A DNA stretch of 64,000 nt from JAFECT01 sp963838235 (GCA_963838235.1 CAWIQJ010000003.1:124001-188000); one strand, 5' to 3'; shown: positions 52,470-61,021, counted from the stretch's first letter. Numbers and translations: made by a program. The notes: generated by a model from the letters alone, not told the origin.

Positions 52470-53223
52470 CGACAGCCTCCCTCACTATGCGCCGGATGGA
52501 TTCGCTTTCATCGCCGCGGAACTCAGCCAAAGCATCCAGCCTATTCGTCGCCTGTCTCCGCACCGGCATCGTCAGTGTCTTTCCGCTTTCGACAAGCGCG
52601 ACGATTGAACATGGAGCGGCGCTCTCTTGTAGGGTTTGCATCCGCACGATAACCGCTTGGAGAACCTTTTCGTCCCCGGTCGCTACGTAAACGCCAACGG
52701 GCGGTCGGTTTGGCGCGATGAGAACGAAATCCGCCGGAAAATCCGTAACGCTAGGGAGAACTGGCGCGTGCTCGCGTATCTCGGCCCGTCCCCCTACGAC
52801 CTCCGATAAGCGACGGCGCACGTCCTCGCGAAACGTTGACACGACGCGCGCCTCGGTCATCAGCGCGAAATCGCCGACGCGAAGCAAGAAGGCCGCAAAG
52901 CGCAAGGCCGCCGCCGCTACTTCCGGCTCCCTTAAGCCATCGATTGCAAACTGGCGGTCATCACGCGCAATGGCGTATTCAGATAATAGGCTGTCGAGCG
53001 CGTCGCCGCGCGACCCCGACGCTCCGAAGTCGAGTCCTTGCGCCTCTAACTCGGCGAGAACCGTTCCGTTGTCCTCAATCCGAAAGCCATCATCGTTGTC
53101 GAGAACGTAGAAGCCTATGTAATCCCCCGAGGGGCCTAGAAACCCAGTGCGCACAGCAAGGCCTGCCGGTACCTTACGGACCTGCACGGCATCGCAGAAG
53201 GCTCTACAAAGCGCGTCCTTCAT
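52453..53223 (-). CDS. Transposon passenger B: DUF1828/DUF1829-like protein
   Basis: 256 residues. N-terminal DUF1828-like segment: LAVRTGFLGPSGDYIGFYVL then DNDDGFRIEDNGTVLAELEA. The C-terminal half resembles DUF1829: DFVLIAPNRPPVGVYVATGD, VLQAVIVRMQTLQESAAPCS, VALVESGKTLTMPVRRQATN. These families are uncharacterised and frequent on mobile DNA. Overlaps the upstream gene as ATGA and the downstream 55-residue gene by 17 bases. Intact. Confidence 0.7.
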   Translation of the reverse strand: MKDALCRAFCDAVQVRKVPAGLAVRTGFLGPSGDYIGFYVLDNDDGFRIEDNGTVLAELEAQGLDFGASGSRGDALDSLLSEYAIARDDRQFAIDGLREPEVAAAALRFAAFLLRVGDFALMTEARVVSTFREDVRRRLSEVVGGRAEIREHAPVLPSVTDFPADFVLIAPNRPPVGVYVATGDEKVLQAVIVRMQTLQESAAPCSIVALVESGKTLTMPVRRQATNRLDALAEFRGDESESIRRIVREAVGDTLH

Positions 53224-53717
53224 TCAGTGAGCGCCCAATTCTTCGGCGGCTTTACGCGATAGAATCGATACGCGCGATGCACAGCATCGTTATCGCTTAT
53301 GTCAAACGTTTCGCGGCGGTGAGAGTTTTCCGCCGCCGGCACTCGCGTGAATGTCCTAGGCGCCGTCTCGCCCACCGCAATTTCCTCGTGATCGCCGCAA
53401 TGGCTGTGCGCGTGCCAGCCTGGATGATCACCATGATACTCCAGCCTTGAGACTATCCTAAGGCCGTCCCCGACGACCTGACCCAGCACCGCCCGGTACT
53501 CCTCGGTGTCGGGCCGGTAGGCTGTCAGGAGTCGGAACTTGTAGCTACCGGCCGCCAACTCATCCACCCGCCAGTGCCAGTGCCGCGAAAGGGTGTACGG
53601 CGAGCGCTTCGAAAGGCGAAAGGCGGTCGGCGACATCTTCGCCTGCCGGGTGACGACCTTCCAGGTCCCGGCAATCGTTACAGCCTTGGGTAGCCGCAGG
53701 AGGTCCCGAACCCTCAT
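53220..53717 (-). CDS. Transposon passenger A: unknown protein with histidine cluster
   Basis: 165 residues starting three bases inside the right terminal repeat, so its promoter must lie in or beyond the transposon end. Central SRHWHWRVDELAAGSYKFRL, then RIVSRLEYHGDHPGWHAHSH followed by CGDHEE; the His/Cys-rich HGDHPGWHAHSHCGDH is a likely metal site. No family recognised. Overlaps passenger B (ATGA), so A and B are translationally coupled and probably act together. Confidence 0.6.
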   Translation of the reverse strand: MRVRDLLRLPKAVTIAGTWKVVTRQAKMSPTAFRLSKRSPYTLSRHWHWRVDELAAGSYKFRLLTAYRPDTEEYRAVLGQVVGDGLRIVSRLEYHGDHPGWHAHSHCGDHEEIAVGETAPRTFTRVPAAENSHRRETFDISDNDAVHRAYRFYRVKPPKNWALTE

Positions 53718-53843
53718 GCGAGAAATTACTACGGGTTGTGCCTTGGTACGTCAACCGGAGACTTTCCCCTTCCAGGGGAGGGTAAAGTCCGTCTCACTCT
53801 CAGGGGTAAATTCACCGCGCCAAACCATGCTAAAGCCCGCGCC

Positions 53844-54632
53844 ATGAACGATCCGCGCCCCCCTGTCGTCGTGCTGACCGAGCCCCAGTTGGCCGAGAAT
53901 ATCGGCGCGGTCGGCCGCGTCATGGCCAACTTCGGCCTGACCGAGCTTCGGATGGTGCGGCCCCGGGACGGCTGGCCCCAGGAGCGGGCCTGGGCCTCGG
54001 CCTCTGGCGCGGACTGGACGCTCGACGACGCGCGCGTCTTCGACAGCGTCCAGGACGCCATTGCCGACCTCCGGCTGGTGCACGCCACCACCGCGCGGCC
54101 GCGCGAGACGGTGATGCCTGTGCTGACCCCGGAACAGTCTGCGGCCGAGCTTCATGCGGCGACAGGCGAGGGGATACCCGTCGGCCTGCTGTTCGGCGGC
54201 GAGCGTGCGGGTCTGGAGACCCACGATATCGCCCTCTGTTCGGCCGTCGTGACCATTCCCATCGATTCGCGATTCCGTTCACTGAACCTTGCTCAGGCGG
54301 TCGCGATTAACGCCTATGAGTGGCGCAAAACCATCTCCGCAACCGCGCCCGAGGCGTTTCGCGACCAGCCACCTCCCGCCGAAATGGCCGCGATGTCAGG
54401 GCTTTACGACCATCTTGAAACAGAACTCGAAGCTGCCGGGTTCTTTCATCCGCCCGAGAAGAAATCGGCTATGGTCAGAAATCTCCGCGTCGCCCTGAGC
54501 AAGGCCCGTTTCACCGACCAGGAAGTGCGGACCTTCCGAGGGGTGATCACGGCGCTCAGCAAGGGACGCGGGCGCGTTCTGGCCAAGCTGGCGGCCCGGC
54601 GTGAAGAGAATGGGCGCGGCGAGGGGAGCTGA
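53844..54632 (+). CDS. trmJ: tRNA (cytidine/uridine-2'-O-)-methyltransferase TrmJ-like
   Basis: 262 residues from the ATG at 53844; an upstream in-frame ATG at 53736 lies inside the transposon end and is not the native start. SPOUT signatures: VVVLTEPQLAENIGAVGRVMANFG, VGLLFGGERAGLETHDIALC, and VTIPIDSRFRSLNLAQAVAI (knot). C-terminal helical extension EKKSAMVRNLRVALSKARFT is typical of TrmJ/LasT. Methylates position 32 of tRNA. The transposon sits directly upstream and may have displaced its promoter. Confidence 0.9.
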   Translation: MNDPRPPVVVLTEPQLAENIGAVGRVMANFGLTELRMVRPRDGWPQERAWASASGADWTLDDARVFDSVQDAIADLRLVHATTARPRETVMPVLTPEQSAAELHAATGEGIPVGLLFGGERAGLETHDIALCSAVVTIPIDSRFRSLNLAQAVAINAYEWRKTISATAPEAFRDQPPPAEMAAMSGLYDHLETELEAAGFFHPPEKKSAMVRNLRVALSKARFTDQEVRTFRGVITALSKGRGRVLAKLAARREENGRGEGS

Positions 54633-54643
54633 GCGGAACATCC

Positions 54644-56137
54644 ATGGTCGACGCCGACAAACTGAAACGCTTCGTGGGACCGCTGTGGGCCGACGAGGTG
54701 GTGCCCAAGCTGGTCGAGTACATCAGATCCCGAACAAGAGCCCGGATTTCGACCCGCAGTGGGCCGAGCACGGCCACATGGACGAGGCGGTGCGCCTGTT
54801 CGAGGACTGGGCGCGTTCGAAGATCACGGGCATTGCCGGAGCCTCGCTCGACGTGGTGCGCCTGCCCGGCCGCACGCCGGTGATCTTCATCGAGCTTCCG
54901 GGTGAAGGCTCGCGACACCTGCCTGCTCTACGGCCACCTCGACAAACAGCCCGAGATGTCGGGCTGGGCGGAGGACCTCGGCCCGTGGAAGCCGGTGCTG
55001 AAGGGCGACAAGCTCTACGGTCGCGGCGGCGCCGACGACGGCTACGCCCTGTTCGGCGCGCTCGGCGCAATCTTAGGCCTGCAGGACCAGAAGGTTCCGC
55101 ACGCCCGCTGCGTGATCCTGATCGAGGCGTGCGAGGAGTCGGGCAGCTACGATCTGCCGTTCTACGTCGACTATCTCGCCGCGCGCATCGGCAAGCCGTC
55201 GCTGGTCGTCTGTCTCGACTAGCGGTTGCGGCAACTACGAGCAGCTGTGGCTCACCACCTCGTTGCGCGGCCTGATGGGCGGCAACTCTGACGGTGAAGG
55301 TGCTGGACGAGGGCGTGCACTCGGGCGATGCGTCCGGCGTGGTGCGCGTCGAGCTTCCGCATCCTGCGCCAACTGCTGTCGCGGCTCGAGGACGCGCCCA
55401 CCGGCAAGATCAAGCCGATGGAGCTGTGACGCCGAGATTCCCGCCGACCGCATCGACCAGGCCAAGCGCGCCGCGGCGATCCTGGGCGACGAAGTGTGGA
55501 CCAAGTTCCCGTTCGTGCACGGCATGAAGCCGGTGGTCGACGATCCGGTGGAGCTGATCCTGAACCGCACCTGGCGTCCGCAGCTCGCGGTCGTCGGCGG
55601 CGAAGGGCTGCCGCCGCCCGCCAACGCCGGCAACGTGATGCGCCCGTTCACCACCGCGAAGCTCAGCGTGCGCGTGCCGCCGACCGTGGACGCAGGCAAG
55701 GCCGCCGAGGTCGTGCGCAAGCTGCTCGAAGAAGAACGCGCCTTACGGTGCGAAGGTCACGCTTCAAGGTCGAGAGCGCGGAGTCCGGCTGGAACGCGCC
55801 GACGCTGGCGCCCTGGCTCGAAGCCGCGGTCGAAGACGCTTCGATGGCGGCATTCGGCCGCCCCGCGGCGATGATGGGCGAGGGCGGCTCGATCCCGTTC
55901 ATGGGGATGCTGGGCGAGAAGTTCCCCGAAGCGCAGTTCCTGATCACCGGCGTGCTCGGCCCGCACTCCAACGCGCACGGCCCGAACGAATTCCTGCACA
56001 TCCCGACCGGCGAGAAGGTCACCCAGGTGGTCGCCCTGGTGCTGGCGGACCATTTCGTCCGCGACGCCAAGACCAAGACGGGGGCAGGGGCGGAAAAGCC
56101 GAAGAAGGGCTTTCTGTCCAAGCTGTTGGGCGGTTAG
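54644..56137 (+). CDS. M20-family metallopeptidase, frameshifted
   Basis: ~480 residues when restored, of the dipeptidase/CNDP-like M20 group. N-terminus VDADKLKRFVGPLWADEVVP; then CLLYGHLDKQPEMSGW (Zn His-Asp), LYGRGGADDGYALFGALGAI (Zn Asp), VILIEACEESGSYDL (catalytic Glu), VCLDSGCGNYEQLW, VHSGDASGVVP, and C-terminal EGGSIPFMGMLGEKFPEAQF with LGPHSNAHGPNEFLHI (Zn His). About eight shifts (near 54730, 54908, 55218, 55288, 55350, 55430, 55740, 55765), mostly +1. Hydrolyses peptides. Twelve bases after trmJ. Confidence 0.88.
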
Positions 56138-56240
56138 GGGCGATTTTCAGTTTCTGAAAATTGTTGACGTGTTCGAAAGTCCGGCCGAAGGTAGTTCCTT
56201 CGGGCGCCGGGGGGCGTCGTCGTCCCAGGACAGGTGATTG

Positions 56241-57326
56241 ATGGCCAAGGGCTCCTTTATGTCCGGCGTGTGGCGCTGGACCAAACGGATCGGCCTCGGC
56301 CTCGTGGGCCTGATCGTCCTCCTCCTCGTGGTCGGATCGATCTGGGAGCAGATCGAGCGCCATTCGGCGCACGAACATTTCAAGCCGACGGGCAAGCTCG
56401 TCGACATCGGCGGCGGCCGCCATATGCACATCGACTGCCGCGGCCAGGGCGCGCCGACGGTGGTGTTCGAGTCGGGCCTCGACACGAACGGCTCCCTGGC
56501 CTGGAGCGCCGTGCATGACCAGGTCGCCGCGTTCACCCGCGCCTGCGCCTACGACCGCGCCGGGATCATGTGGAGCGACCCGAAGAAGACGGCCTACGAC
56601 GGCGAAGGCGTGGCGCATGATCTGCACGCGCTGCTGACCGCGGCGGGCGAGAAAGGCCCCTACGTTCTGGTCGGCCATTCGCTCGGCGGCCCGTACATTA
56701 TGACCTACACGCGGTTCTATCCGAACGAGGTGGCGGGCGCGGTGTTTGTAGACACCTCGCATCCGGACCAGGTCAAGCGCATGGCGGCCGCGGGCCTTCC
56801 CGGCGGCGACGGCAAGCTTCCCCTGCCGTTCCGGCTGCTCGCCAAGATGGGCAGGTCGGGCTTGCCCCGCGCCCTCACATACGCGCTTTCGTCGGTTCTA
56901 AGCGACTACTTCGGACCGAAGATGCCGCCGGCCGCCCAGGCGGCGTCGGACGCCTATATCGGACAATCCTTCGGGCCGGCGATGAAGGAGGGCGAGAACC
57001 TCAACCAGACCCTCGCCGAAGGCGGCAAGTTGCGTACGTTCGGCGACCGGCCGTTGGTGGTGCTGACCGCGACGAAGGCGCTCTCGGCGAAGGAGCTCAA
57101 GCTCGCCGGCATGACGCCGGCGCAGTACGCGAAACTCCAGGCGATCTGGAAGGTGCTGCAGACCGACGAGGCGTCCTGGTCGACCCGCAGCCGCCGCCAG
57201 GAGGTCCCGGACTCGACCCATTACATCCAGTTCGGCCGCCCCGACATCGTCATCGCGGCGGTGAAGGAAGTGGTGGGCGATGTTCGCGCCGGTTCGTCGG
57301 CGAAAGCGCCGGCCAAGGGCAAGTGA
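56241..57326 (+). CDS. Membrane-anchored alpha/beta hydrolase
   Basis: 361 residues from the ATG at 56241 (a TTG three bases earlier is in frame). One N-terminal helix (RIGLGLVGLIVLLLVVGSIW), then an alpha/beta-hydrolase domain: PTVVFESGLDTNGSLAW (oxyanion), ACAYDRAGIMWSDP, nucleophile in YVLVGHSLGGPYIMTY, VFVDTSHPDQVKRMA (acid), and terminal catalytic His in PDSTHYIQFGRPD. Serine hydrolase of unknown substrate. Single gene. Confidence 0.88.
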   Translation: MAKGSFMSGVWRWTKRIGLGLVGLIVLLLVVGSIWEQIERHSAHEHFKPTGKLVDIGGGRHMHIDCRGQGAPTVVFESGLDTNGSLAWSAVHDQVAAFTRACAYDRAGIMWSDPKKTAYDGEGVAHDLHALLTAAGEKGPYVLVGHSLGGPYIMTYTRFYPNEVAGAVFVDTSHPDQVKRMAAAGLPGGDGKLPLPFRLLAKMGRSGLPRALTYALSSVLSDYFGPKMPPAAQAASDAYIGQSFGPAMKEGENLNQTLAEGGKLRTFGDRPLVVLTATKALSAKELKLAGMTPAQYAKLQAIWKVLQTDEASWSTRSRRQEVPDSTHYIQFGRPDIVIAAVKEVVGDVRAGSSAKAPAKGK

Positions 57327-57383
57327 TGTGGCGCGCAGCGTAAGCCGAGGTTAGAAAAGCGTTCTCGTCCCTGGGAGCGCGCC

Positions 57384-58493
57384 ATGAAGACCCGAGCCGC
57401 CGCCGCCTTCGAAGCCAACCAGCCGCTCGAGATCGTCGAGATCGACCTCGAGGGGCCCAAGGCGGGCGAGGTGCTGGTCGAGATCAAGGCGACGGGCATC
57501 TGCCACACCGACGCCTATACTTTGTCGGGCAAGGACAGCGAGGGCATCTTCCCCTCGATCCTGGGGCACGAAGGCGCGGGGGTCGTGCGCGAGGTCGGCC
57601 CTGGCGTGACCAGTGTGGCGCTGGGCGATCACGTGATCCCGCTCTACACGCCCGAATGCCGCCAGTGCAAAAGCTGTCTCTCGCGTAAGACCAACCTGTG
57701 CACTGCCATCCGCGCCACCCAGGGCAAGGGGCTGATGCCCGACGGCACGTCGCGCTTTTCGTATAAAGGCACGGCGATCGCGCACTACATGGGCTGTTCG
57801 ACCTTTTCCAACTTCACCGTGCTGCCCGAGATCGCGGTGGCGAAAATCCGCACCGACGCGCCGTTCGACAAGGCCTGTTACATCGGGTGTGGCGTGACCA
57901 CGGGCGTGGGCGCGGTGGTGAACACCGCCGCAGTCGAGCCGGGCGCCAACTGCATCGTGTTCGGCCTGGGCGGCATTGGCCTCAACGTCGTGCAGGGCCT
58001 GAAGATGGTCGGCGCGGACATGATCGTCGGCGTCGACCGCAACCCCGAGCGCGAGGCGTGGGGCAAGACGTTCGGCATGACCCACTTCGTCAATCCGTCG
58101 ACGGTGACGGGCGACCTGGTCGCGCATCTGGTTGAACTGACCAAGGGCGGCGCCGACTACACCTTCGACTGCACGGGCAATACCGACGTCATGCGCACGG
58201 CGCTGGAAGCCTGTCACCGCGGCTGGGGCGAGAGCATCATCATCGGCGTCGCCGAGGCGGGCCGCGAGATCGCCACGCGCCCGTTCCAGCTGGTCACCGG
58301 CCGGGTGTGGAAGGGCACGGCCTTCGGCGGGGCCAGGGGCCGCACCGACGTTCCGAAAATCGTCGACTGGTACATGGACGGCAAGATCCAGATCGACCCG
58401 ATGATCACCCATACGCTTCCCTTGGAGCGCATCAACGAGGCGTTCGACCTGATGCACGAGGGGAAGAGCATTCGTAGCGTGGTGGTGTACTGA
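57384..58493 (+). CDS. adhC: S-(hydroxymethyl)glutathione dehydrogenase / class III alcohol dehydrogenase
   Basis: 369 residues. Oxidises S-hydroxymethylglutathione to S-formylglutathione, the key step of glutathione-dependent formaldehyde detoxification. Catalytic zinc Cys in ATGICHTDAYTLSG, His in LGHEGAGVVREVGPGV; all structural zinc cysteines are present in CRQCKSCLSRKTNLC; NAD motif FGLGGIGLNVVQGLKMVGA; class III hallmark SRFSYKGTAIAHYMGCSTFS. Stop TGA overlaps the next start (TGATG). Confidence 0.96.
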   Translation: MKTRAAAAFEANQPLEIVEIDLEGPKAGEVLVEIKATGICHTDAYTLSGKDSEGIFPSILGHEGAGVVREVGPGVTSVALGDHVIPLYTPECRQCKSCLSRKTNLCTAIRATQGKGLMPDGTSRFSYKGTAIAHYMGCSTFSNFTVLPEIAVAKIRTDAPFDKACYIGCGVTTGVGAVVNTAAVEPGANCIVFGLGGIGLNVVQGLKMVGADMIVGVDRNPEREAWGKTFGMTHFVNPSTVTGDLVAHLVELTKGGADYTFDCTGNTDVMRTALEACHRGWGESIIIGVAEAGREIATRPFQLVTGRVWKGTAFGGARGRTDVPKIVDWYMDGKIQIDPMITHTLPLERINEAFDLMHEGKSIRSVVVY

Positions 58494-58972
58494 TGCGCGC
58501 GCTCTTTTTCGCCTGCGCTGCGACGGCAATGATGGTCGATGGCTGCGGTCCGTCGGCAAGCCACGCCTCGAAACCGAGAAGTCTCCCCATCCCCGCCGAA
58601 TCGCACAGGATGGTCAAGACGACGGACGCCTTCACCGCTGACCTGCCGCCGGGCTTTGTGATCCACGTGTCGCAAGGCATCGATTTTGACATCGTCGACA
58701 TTCGCAAGGGTAATACGGCGTACGTCGGTCTCTATGTCGGAAACTATCCGAGCTTCCCGGTCGAAGGCGGCGCCGGTGGAACGGTGGAAGAGCACGCGAC
58801 CAATCCGGTGAAGACGACGACAATCGTTGTGAACGGCCGTCCGCGCGTGAATGAATACCTGTGGAAGACGGGGTACGACGAGCCGGCTTATATCCACGTT
58901 TGGCCGGAGAATGTCTCGTCCGATCAGCAACCGATCGCCGATCAGATCGCCGCGTCGGTGCGACCGAAATAG
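58493..58972 (+). CDS. Putative lipoprotein, unknown function
   Basis: 159 residues. Short signal FFACAATAMMVDGC with a lipobox-like VDGC. The mature domain has FTADLPPGFVIHVSQGIDFD, NTAYVGLYVGNYPSFPV, RPRVNEYLWKTGYDEPAYIH and ends SDQQPIADQIAASVRPK. No family recognised. Starts within the adhC stop (TGATG), so it is translationally coupled, but a role in formaldehyde metabolism is not evident. Confidence 0.65.
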   Translation: MRALFFACAATAMMVDGCGPSASHASKPRSLPIPAESHRMVKTTDAFTADLPPGFVIHVSQGIDFDIVDIRKGNTAYVGLYVGNYPSFPVEGGAGGTVEEHATNPVKTTTIVVNGRPRVNEYLWKTGYDEPAYIHVWPENVSSDQQPIADQIAASVRPK

Positions 58973-58975
58973 TAC

Positions 58976-59197
58976 CTCCACCGATTTCGGTAGAAATCGG
59001 GGGAGGGGGACCATGCGCAGCGCGCATGGTGGAGGGGGCGGCTATCGCATTTCGCTGAATTCATCCGGAGGCGTCTCGCGGCCAACACGCACTCGACGTC
59101 GCGCCTGAGGCTGCCCCCTCCACCATCCGCCTTCGCCAAGGCTTCGGCGGACGGTCCCCCTCCGCCCGTTCGCTGCCGCTCACGGGGGAGGTTCGGC
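58976..59197. repeat. Imperfect inverted repeat, same family as 26897-27112
   Basis: Left arm CCTCCACCGATTTC...GGGGGAGGGGGACCATGCGC and GCATGGTGGAGGGGGCGG; right arm CTGCCCCCTCCACCATCC, GGACGGTCCCCCTCCGCCCG and GGGGGAGGTT. Internal ATTTCGGTAGAAAT hairpin in the left arm and CGCCTTCGCC...GGCTTCGGCG hairpin in the right. No gene. Shares GGGGGACCATGCG / GCATGGTGGAGGGG with the 26897 copy. Confidence 0.65.
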
Positions 59198-59611
59198 CTA
59201 CATCGGCTTTTCGCAGACCACCGACCATGGCACGCCGAAGCGGTCCTTCAACGAGCTGTAGCGGATGGCGAAGAAGGTTTCGCTCATCGGCATGGAGACC
59301 TTGCCGCCGTCCGCGAGCGCGGCGAACACGCGTTCGGCCTCGTCCGCGGTCTTTAGGTTGGCCACCAAGTCGAAGGCCTGCATCGGACGCTCCTCCTTGC
59401 GCGGCACGTCCGACGCGAGGATCAGCGTGTCGCCGACCTTGATCCGGCCATGCAGGATCTTGTCGCCCCAGCCTTCGGGCTTGTGCTCGGCCGGCATGGG
59501 CGCGTCGGCGTAGCGGCTCAGCATCTGGATCTCGCCGCCGAGATGGTCGCGGTAGTACTCGAACGCGGCTTCGCAATTGCCGCTGAAATAGAGGTACGGG
59601 TTGATCTGCAT
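59198..59611 (-). CDS. VOC-family (PhnB/glyoxalase-like) protein
   Basis: 137 residues. QINPYLYFSGNCEAAFEYYRDHLGG, LHGRIKVGDTLILASDVP and the C-terminal YSSLKDRFGVPWSVVCE are the PhnB-type VOC pattern (DUF1428/3-demethylubiquinone-like). Usually a metal-binding enzyme or binding protein of unknown substrate; these are often co-encoded with AHSA1/SRPBCC proteins and ArsR regulators, as here. 12 bases after the SRPBCC gene; third gene of the operon. Confidence 0.85.
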   Translation of the reverse strand: MQINPYLYFSGNCEAAFEYYRDHLGGEIQMLSRYADAPMPAEHKPEGWGDKILHGRIKVGDTLILASDVPRKEERPMQAFDLVANLKTADEAERVFAALADGGKVSMPMSETFFAIRYSSLKDRFGVPWSVVCEKPM

Positions 59612-59623
59612 GACGGGCTCCGG

Positions 59624-60622
59624 TCAGGCCTTTCGGGCGGCGAGGGCGGACAGCAGTTCGTCCAGCCGCGCATAGCTCTCCCGCATACCCCATTCCATGC
59701 CGGATTTCAGCATGCCGTCGCGCTCGGCGACCGAGCTCGCGCGTACCGTCGAGTCCATCCGCGTGCCGGCGCCGTCGGGGGTGAAGTTCATCTCGACCAC
59801 CATGGGCGGGAAGTCGCGATAGGCCTGGGTGAGCACGACCCGTCGCGGCGCCACGATCTCGAGGTATTCGCCGTGGAACGGATGCACCTCGCCTTCGCCG
59901 CCATGCTGTTCCACCGACCACTTGCCGCCTTCGCGGAAGTCCATCTGAAGGCCGACGTTGCGGTACATGCGCGGGCCCCACCAGTTGGCGAAGTGCTCGG
60001 GCCTGGTCACCGCTTCCCAGACCAGTTCGCGCGGCGCGTCGAACCAGCGGGTCATGGTCATTTGCGGTTCGCCGGGACGGGCGACGAGGACCAGGCTCGT
60101 GGCCGGATCGCGCTTCGCAACGGGGCCGGCGTCGGGCGCGCGTCCGTGCAGGATGTCGTCCAGCCGGTCGAGGCTCATGCCGTAGCCTTGGTTGAAACCG
60201 GTCTCGGCCATGGCGTCGCGGTCGGCCTTGCTCTGGCAGACGACGCGGGTGGTTAGGGTGGTGCGCCCGTCGACTTCGTCGAAGGTCACGGTCCAGACGG
60301 AGGGCCCGAACGGATGGAAATCGCCCTCCAGCGCATTGGTCATGACGATCTTCTCGGGCGGCGCGACCTCCAGGTACTCGCCGCCGTGCGGGTACTGACC
60401 GCCGTCGGGGCCCTGCATGACGATGCGCCACTTGCCGCCGGGCCGTGCGTCGGCCTCGCAGACCGGATTGGTGAAGCCCCTGGGACCCCACCACTGGGCC
60501 AGGGCCTTGGGGTCGGTCCAGGATTTGAACACCAGGGCGCGGGGCGCGTCGAACACCCGCACCAGCACGATTTCGCGGTCGCGTGCGTCAGCGGTCGTCG
60601 GGGTCATCGTCTCGGCCTTCAT
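59624..60622 (-). CDS. Tandem AHSA1/SRPBCC-domain protein
   Basis: 332 residues from the ATG at 60622, chosen because GGGAGATGAGACC precedes it. Two START/AHSA1 domains: REIVLVRVFDAPRALVFKSWTDPKALAQWWGP (first) and MTMTRWFDAPRELVWEAVTRPEHFANWWGP (second), each with its own downstream FHPFGPSVWTVTFDEVD / VVLTQAYRDFPPMVVEMNF. Internal duplication is clear. Hydrophobic ligand binding. Overlaps the ArsR gene end by ~35 bases, hence coupled and regulated by it. Confidence 0.88.
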   Translation of the reverse strand: MKAETMTPTTADARDREIVLVRVFDAPRALVFKSWTDPKALAQWWGPRGFTNPVCEADARPGGKWRIVMQGPDGGQYPHGGEYLEVAPPEKIVMTNALEGDFHPFGPSVWTVTFDEVDGRTTLTTRVVCQSKADRDAMAETGFNQGYGMSLDRLDDILHGRAPDAGPVAKRDPATSLVLVARPGEPQMTMTRWFDAPRELVWEAVTRPEHFANWWGPRMYRNVGLQMDFREGGKWSVEQHGGEGEVHPFHGEYLEIVAPRRVVLTQAYRDFPPMVVEMNFTPDGAGTRMDSTVRASSVAERDGMLKSGMEWGMRESYARLDELLSALAARKA

Positions 60623-60953
60623 TGGTCTCATCTCCCTTCTGGAGGCGTTGCAGGTATTCGTCCAAGCGGTCGAAGCTCTCTTCGAAGAACCGCCGGTAGT
60701 GCTCGAGCCAGCCGGCCACGTCCCTCATCGGACCCGCCTCCAGCTTGCACGGCCGCCACTGGGCCTCGCGCCCGCGGCTGATCAGCCCGGCCTTCTCCAG
60801 GACCTTCAGGTGCTTGGAGACCGCCGGCAGGCTCATCTCGAACGGCGCCGCCAGCTCGGTCACCGAGGTCTCGCCCTCAGCCAGCCGCGCCAGGATCGCC
60901 CGGCGGGTCGGGTCGGCCAGGGCCGAAAGGGTGAGGGACAGGGTGTCTTGCAT
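60588..60953 (-). CDS. ArsR-family transcriptional regulator
   Basis: 121 residues. Winged helix: LSALADPTRRAILARLAEGE, SVTELAAPFEMSLPAVSKHLKVLEKAGLISRG (HTH recognition helix), then WRPCKLEAGPMRDVAGWLEHY. The type paired with AHSA1 proteins; no CxC metal site of ArsR proper, so the signal is probably not a metal. A 13+13 inverted repeat sits on its promoter (60966-60993), indicating autoregulation of the ArsR-SRPBCC-VOC operon. Confidence 0.93.
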   Translation of the reverse strand: MQDTLSLTLSALADPTRRAILARLAEGETSVTELAAPFEMSLPAVSKHLKVLEKAGLISRGREAQWRPCKLEAGPMRDVAGWLEHYRRFFEESFDRLDEYLQRLQKGDETNEGRDDDPDDR

Positions 60954-60965
60954 GGCTTCGTATTG

Positions 60966-60993
60966 AACCGAACAGTTAAATAACTTGTCGGTT
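60966..60993 (-). promoter_or_regulatory. Probable ArsR operator (inverted repeat)
   Basis: AACCGAACAGTTA-AA-TAACTTGTCGGTT: the arms match at 11 of 13 positions. It covers the predicted transcription start and abuts the -10, ending 13 bases before the ArsR start codon, the layout expected of an autorepressor site. Confidence 0.7.
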
Positions 60994-61021
60994 AAGTACG
61001 CTTGTCGGGTTTCGCTGTCAA
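60993..61021 (-). promoter_or_regulatory. Promoter of the ArsR-SRPBCC-VOC operon
   Basis: Minus-strand TTGACA (61016-61021) and TACTTA (60993-60998) with exactly 17 bases between, matching the sigma-70 consensus at -35 fully and at -10 in part. The operator repeat begins at its -10. Confidence 0.7.

Larger units (their letters stand above)
50755..53758. mobile_element. IS1595-family transposon with four passenger genes, 3,004 bp
   Basis: Terminal inverted repeats: left 50755-50793 and right 53720-53758, the outer 15 bases identical (CCGGTTGACGTACCA) and ~28 of 39 matching overall. Encodes an IS1595-type transposase on plus, and four tightly packed genes on minus. No convincing 8-bp target duplication could be read next to the ends (TAACTAT on the left, AGACTTTC on the right). 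IS1595 elements with passenger genes are known; this cargo set was not recognised. The element looks intact and possibly mobile. Confidence 0.85.

Noticed and set aside
53736..53843. Upstream start for trmJ
   Set aside because: Lies within the transposon terminal repeat and encodes non-conserved residues; the ATG at 53844 matches the family start.
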